A stretch of 64,000 nt of DNA, taken from the NCBI GenBank assembly GCA_003330885.1, contig CP030277.1, forward strand, positions 1,674,001-1,738,000, in the 5' to 3' direction. The notes beneath the pieces are model-generated. The model was given only the letters and a program-made list of their open reading frames with translations. It was not told where the DNA came from and ran no database searches. The DNA is from Rhodobiaceae bacterium (GTDB taxonomy: Bacteria > Pseudomonadota > Alphaproteobacteria > Parvibaculales > Parvibaculaceae). This document shows, piece by piece, positions 60,558 through 64,000 of this stretch. Positions within the stretch are counted from its first letter, which is position 1. The number at the start of each line of letters is the position of its first letter. Both the position numbers and the translations under genes were made by a program.

Positions 60558-61645
60558 TGAACCTCTCTCGCCGACATATTCTGCAAGGCTCTGCGGCTGC
60601 GGCAATGGTCGCAGGTCCCCTGCCAGCGATTGCCACCACTGCAAACGCACGTTGGATGGGTTGCAGACAGGTAGGGGAAGCCTATTTCGCCACACTCTTT
60701 GACGAGACCGGCCATGTGCATCTCGATGTACAGTTACCGGGACGAGGGCATGACGTCGTGCCCTCACCGGATGGACGCCGTGTTGTCATCATGGCGCGAC
60801 GGCCTGACAGGTTTGCCCTTGTCGTTGATCTGAACTCTGGAGAGGTACACCACCACATGACGGCAAGTGACGGCCATCACTTTTATGGTCATGGATGTTT
60901 CTCAGCCGACAGCACTTTGTTCTACACAAGTGAAAACCATTACGAGACCGGCGACGGCGTCATCGGCGTGCGAGATGCCAACAACGACTTCGAACTCCTG
61001 GGACATTTCGCGAGCGGCGGTATTGGACCCCACGAGATCCTGCTCACAGCTGACCGGAAGGCGCTTGCCATCGCTAATGGCGGTATCCGTACCCACCCAG
61101 ATACGGGGCGTTCAAAACTCAACCTCGAAACCATGGCCCCCTCTCTCACGCTCGTGGATCATGAAAGCGGTGAGCTTATGTCACGCCACAGCCTTGACGC
61201 TGAACATCACCAGCTTTCGATCCGGCATCTGGCCGCAGGGCCAAATGGCCTTGCAGCAGCCCTGCAATATGAGGGACCAAAGAGAGATAGAGTCCCCCTA
61301 TTGGCCCTATTCGATGGCACTGACTTGCAGCTGGCAGAAACACCTCCCGCAGTGGCGAGGGCCATGCGCAATTACGCGGGCAGTGTCGCGTTTGACACAA
61401 GCGGTGACATCATCGCGCTTACCTGCCCGCGCGGAAACCTAGTCTCGTTCTGGTCTTCAGACGATGGGAGCTATCTGGGTTTCCACACAGCGCGCGATGT
61501 CTGTGGCATTGCCCCCCTCGAAAACCCTGGTCACTTTGCTCTGACCGCCGGAGACATCACCTTCCAAGCAACCTTGGACACCACGAGAACCACCGCGCAA
61601 TTTGCAGAAACGCAGTGGGATAATCACTTAGTGTCTGTCGCCTGA
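60557..61645 (+). CDS. DUF1513 protein with Tat signal, beta-propeller-like
   Basis: A 362-residue protein starting at GTG 60557 (MNLSRRHILQGSAAAAM). The S-R-R-x-x-L twin-arginine motif and following hydrophobic stretch predict Tat export to the periplasm. DUF1513 motifs are GRGHDVVPSPDGRRVVIMAR, GHGCFSADSTLFYTSENHYE, GIGPHEILLTADRKALAIAN and GSVAFDTSGDIIALTCPRGN. The repeats look like a WD/propeller-type fold. It is the last gene of the imelysin locus. A cofactor is suggested by Tat export, but none can be seen. Role in iron handling is inferred from position. Confidence 0.92.
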   Translation: MNLSRRHILQGSAAAAMVAGPLPAIATTANARWMGCRQVGEAYFATLFDETGHVHLDVQLPGRGHDVVPSPDGRRVVIMARRPDRFALVVDLNSGEVHHHMTASDGHHFYGHGCFSADSTLFYTSENHYETGDGVIGVRDANNDFELLGHFASGGIGPHEILLTADRKALAIANGGIRTHPDTGRSKLNLETMAPSLTLVDHESGELMSRHSLDAEHHQLSIRHLAAGPNGLAAALQYEGPKRDRVPLLALFDGTDLQLAETPPAVARAMRNYAGSVAFDTSGDIIALTCPRGNLVSFWSSDDGSYLGFHTARDVCGIAPLENPGHFALTAGDITFQATLDTTRTTAQFAETQWDNHLVSVA

Positions 61646-61694
61646 CCAGCAGGCCTCGTGCTAGATCTATAGCTCTCTGATAAAGGAGCATCCC

Positions 61695-62315
61695 ATGCCT
61701 GAAGATTCTCGGATTACCTCTGTAGAAGAATTAGAAGCACTTTACGGGCCCGCTGTGCCACGGTCTCTAAAAAAGGAGCTGGATCATCTCTCTGATCAGT
61801 ATCGAGCTTTCGTTGATGCCGCACCCTTCGTGGTCGTTGCTACATCTGGCCCGGAGGGGCTGGACTGCTCCCCCAGAGGAGATCCACCAGGGTTTGTACG
61901 TGTGCACGACCCGCGTACTGTCATGATGCCAGATCGGCGCGGCAACAACCGTCTCGATACACTTAAAAACATCGTCCGAGATCCACGGATCTCCCTATTA
62001 TTCTTGATCCCGGGCGTGGGCGAAACACTCCGCATCAACGGCAAAGCGGAAATAACCACAGAGCCGGAGCTTTGTGCGTCATTTGCCATGCAGGGTAAAA
62101 ATCCAAAATCGGTGATCATCATCAAAATCGACACGGTCTACTTCCAGTGTCAAAAAGCGCTCGCCCGTTCAAAACTCTGGGACCCAAGCTCCATCGTTGA
62201 TCGGTCCACCCTGCCTACAGCAGGGCAGATGGCAGAAGCCATGTCTACGGAACCCTTTGATGGCAAAGCCTATGATGAAGACTATCCAGAGCACCTGGAG
62301 AAAACGATCTACTAA
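61695..62315 (+). CDS. Pyridoxamine 5'-phosphate oxidase-fold flavoprotein (MSMEG_1061-like)
   Basis: A 206-residue flavin-fold protein with an AAAGGAG ribosome site before ATG 61695. Motifs of the PPOX group are AAPFVVVATSGPEGLDCSPR, the phosphate-binding MPDRRGNNRLDTLKNIVRDP and LLFLIPGVGETLRINGKAEI. YFQCQKALARSKLWDP closes the FMN or F420 site. The length and the F-x-CQKAL-x-RS motif fit the MSMEG_1061 group of FMN-dependent reductases/oxidases. It is downstream of the iron locus by 50 bp but probably separate. Substrate unknown. Confidence 0.87.
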   Translation: MPEDSRITSVEELEALYGPAVPRSLKKELDHLSDQYRAFVDAAPFVVVATSGPEGLDCSPRGDPPGFVRVHDPRTVMMPDRRGNNRLDTLKNIVRDPRISLLFLIPGVGETLRINGKAEITTEPELCASFAMQGKNPKSVIIIKIDTVYFQCQKALARSKLWDPSSIVDRSTLPTAGQMAEAMSTEPFDGKAYDEDYPEHLEKTIY

Positions 62316-62324
62316 AGCGTGAGA

Positions 62325-63578
62325 TCAGTATTGGTCCGCGACCTGTTCCATTTCGAAGGTTAGGCCTGCGTTCTTTTCCAGCCGATCTACCAACTGATCC
62401 CCCATAGCAGCCGCTGGCGTCCAGATGCCGCCGCCCGTTTGCTCAGACGTAATGTCTTTCGCGAGGCAAATCGCACATTCGCTGATGATCTTGGCCGTTG
62501 ATCCGTAACCGGGATCTTTGTCACCTGTGACGCGGGAGACAAATGTCTGATCGTCTGATGTGGTCCCGATAAAGACCAGATTGTAGAAACCATTCTCTCG
62601 CTGCTCTTTCGATGGCCCTTCCCCGGGCTTCGGCAGCAAGAAACGGCTCATAAGATTGCGCGTAGGCCCGAACGCAGCTGCGGCCACAAAACCACCAAGC
62701 CCGCCGGCCAGGCCATAGGTCGAAAGACGACCAGTCAGGCCCTCTCCCATCATCATGGCTTCGTCATAAAGAAACTCTTCCCCATAGGCATAGTCCAGGA
62801 GCGCATTCGTGCGTTGGACCACACGGGTATTGATCCCTGCCATCACGAAGGGTGCAATCCAGGTATGCGCATCCTTGTCATACTCTATCGGCGTTCCACT
62901 TGGCTGCTTTGGTCCGTCGCGCAAACCGTCCGGGTTCAGCGAATATGGATCACGCATCACCTCGAGAACCTGTTTGTCGCGCCCCATCTCCTCCATCATA
63001 TTGATCATGCTGGCAATGGTACCGCCGCTCGCCCCACCCTTCATCGCCTTCACCCGCATTTTGACCCGGGTGCATGGCGCATTCGTCTTCTTCTTCACCT
63101 GGTTGTTGAGATAAAAAACGCCAAGGTCTGAAGGTACAGAGTCAAAACCGCAACAGGGCACAATCCGCGCGCCGGTCTTTTCTGCCTCTTCCTGATGCGC
63201 ATCGATCATTCGGCGGATCCATTGCGCCTCACCGGCGAGATCCACATAACCAACACCGTGCTTCACGCAGGCAGCGACGAGCTTAGACCCATATTTGGCA
63301 TAAGGGCCAACCGTGGTCAGAACAACCTTCGTCTGCTGTACAATGCTTTCGAGCGCCGCGGCATCCGACGCGTCACCGGTAATGATGGGAATGTCTTCAC
63401 CCGCAGTACCCAGGCCAGCCCGCACTTCTTCGAGCTTCGATTGGGAGCGTCCACCCATGGCCCACCGTACGCTCGGGTCACCTCCATACTGAGAGACCAG
63501 ATATTCGCATATGAGCTTGCCGACAAAGCCAGAGGCTCCCCAAACAATAATGTCGTATTTAGCTCCTGGCCCTGTCAT
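62325..63578 (-). CDS. Saccharopine-dehydrogenase-like oxidoreductase (trans-acting enoyl reductase-like)
   Basis: A 417-residue Rossmann protein: YDIIVWGASGFVGKLICEYL (GxxGxxG, residues 8-27), VVLTTVGPYAKYGSKLVAAC, VGYVDLAGEAQWIRRMIDAH and IVPCCGFDSVPSDLGVFYLN. These match the saccharopine dehydrogenase-like group that includes mycobacterial trans-acting enoyl reductase (Rv2953) and eukaryotic SCCPDH. Its role in this organism is unknown; lipid reduction is the likely class. GGLGGFVAAAAFGPTRNL is a hydrophobic stretch which may associate with the membrane. The methyltransferase lies 63 bp upstream on the same strand. Confidence 0.88.
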   Translation of the reverse strand: MTGPGAKYDIIVWGASGFVGKLICEYLVSQYGGDPSVRWAMGGRSQSKLEEVRAGLGTAGEDIPIITGDASDAAALESIVQQTKVVLTTVGPYAKYGSKLVAACVKHGVGYVDLAGEAQWIRRMIDAHQEEAEKTGARIVPCCGFDSVPSDLGVFYLNNQVKKKTNAPCTRVKMRVKAMKGGASGGTIASMINMMEEMGRDKQVLEVMRDPYSLNPDGLRDGPKQPSGTPIEYDKDAHTWIAPFVMAGINTRVVQRTNALLDYAYGEEFLYDEAMMMGEGLTGRLSTYGLAGGLGGFVAAAAFGPTRNLMSRFLLPKPGEGPSKEQRENGFYNLVFIGTTSDDQTFVSRVTGDKDPGYGSTAKIISECAICLAKDITSEQTGGGIWTPAAAMGDQLVDRLEKNAGLTFEMEQVADQY

Positions 63579-63641
63579 GGGGTCCCCCTCTGTCTGATCA
63601 GGGCCCCATGCTATCAGGTTAGCGCTATCCCCGAAACGCGC

Positions 63642-64000
63642 TTAGCCTGCTTTCGCAGTGACGATCCAGATCGCTCCTTTGAGGAAGATTCCGCCATCGG
63701 ACGGCGGCAGGGCTTCCTGGATACCTTTGATGATGGCCTGCTTGGTTTCCTCCGAGATGGAGGGATCACCGACGAATATCCGGCGCAATGGACCCCGTTC
63801 GATCAGCCCGTGAGCCGCAGCCTCCGGCGAGTCTCCCCAGGCCATGTCAAAGTCGACCGGCACAAGATCAACATCTTTCCATCCCGCTTCTTCAAGAATT
63901 GATCGCACACGCGCATCATCGGCAAAGGCAAACGGCCCCGGCGCATGAGGGTCCGGTGGCGTATCATCTTGAACGTGCTGACGCACAATAGACATGGGCA
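63642..64000 (-). CDS. Class I SAM-dependent methyltransferase, C-terminal part (5' end outside window)
   Basis: The frame is open to the window edge: a CCC codon precedes the internal ATG at 63995, and the text continues upstream. The visible 119 residues (PGPFAFADDARVRSILEEAG, WKDVDLVPVDFDMAWGDSPE, FLKGAIWIVTAKAG) match the C-terminal half of UbiE/Methyltransf_11-type enzymes, where PGPFAFAD is the post-motif segment. Motif I is not in the window. An ATG start at 63995 would leave no SAM-binding site, so the gene must begin further upstream. Confidence 0.75.
   Translation of the reverse strand, partial: PMSIVRQHVQDDTPPDPHAPGPFAFADDARVRSILEEAGWKDVDLVPVDFDMAWGDSPEAAAHGLIERGPLRRIFVGDPSISEETKQAIIKGIQEALPPSDGGIFLKGAIWIVTAKAG

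Noticed and set aside
63195-63902. A 235-codon plus-strand frame across the saccharopine-dehydrogenase-like and methyltransferase genes
   Set aside because: It overlaps two well-supported genes on the other strand and has the composition of a shadow frame.

Overview
The window reads as one contiguous piece of chromosome from a free-living alphaproteobacterium. A Hyphomicrobiales/Parvibaculales-like organism is my best guess, with low confidence. The reasons are an Mla-type lipid-transport operon with a STAS-fused permease and a lipoprotein, fused TAXI-TRAP transport, a CheZ-like protein, an orphan Hpt protein, candidate CtrA boxes (TTAACCAT type), and many degradative oxidoreductases. I see no rRNA, tRNA, CRISPR array, IS element or prophage. 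Gene density is high and base use is even. The clear exception is a lower-GC KAP-type NTPase gene at 37.6-39.0 kb.

Layout. 1-4.9 kb: a minus-strand sugar-nucleotide operon (SDR epimerase/dehydratase, PLP aminotransferase, GNAT acetyltransferase, NeuC-like 2-epimerase, LmbE-type deacetylase cut by the window edge), resembling legionaminic/bacillosamine-type pathways; CtrA-like boxes precede it. 5-11 kb: adrenodoxin-type ferredoxin, AhpD-like protein, desaturase plus sulfatase/phosphonate-monoester-hydrolase pair, an LhgO-like oxidase, and an orphan Hpt. 11-18.3 kb: a candidate small RNA, a large membrane-anchored coiled-coil protein, the mlaEFD-lipoprotein operon and a c-type cytochrome. 18.3-22 kb: fused TAXI-TRAP permease and its binding protein. 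22-30 kb: a CHASE2 adenylate-cyclase-like protein with degraded catalytic residues, a dipeptide epimerase and an RND efflux pair. 30-37.6 kb: quinone/alcohol oxidoreductase, PPK2, a three-gene unit of unknown role around an APH-fold kinase, DUF423, and a flavoprotein/epoxide-hydrolase-like operon behind a perfect operator-like palindrome.

37.6-45.6 kb: KAP NTPase, an ABA4-like membrane protein, an NTF2-like protein, then a GT4 / methyltransferase / alpha-toroid / methyltransferase group, a KDPGal-type aldolase and an SDR. 45.7-53 kb: a CheZ-like phosphatase, a histidine phosphatase, enoyl-CoA hydratase, D-aminoacylase-like amidohydrolase with DUF1295, and a GltS symporter paired with a periplasmic binding protein. 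53-61.6 kb: a PD-(D/E)XK protein, an MFS pump, and a probable iron locus (outer-membrane barrel, imelysin, di-heme oxidoreductase, second imelysin, DUF1513) with two strong hairpins inside. 61.7-64 kb: a flavin-fold oxidoreductase, a saccharopine-dehydrogenase-like reductase and a methyltransferase cut by the window edge.

Best candidates for something undescribed: the GT4/methyltransferase/toroid cluster (40.3-44.1 kb), the degenerate CHASE2 cyclase, the CheZ-like protein with two FliM-like tail peptides, the GltS plus binding-protein pair, the lower-GC KAP gene with a perfect palindrome at its start, and the CtrA-box/hairpin small-RNA candidate at 11.25-11.36 kb. All function calls are from reading the sequence; no database search was run.
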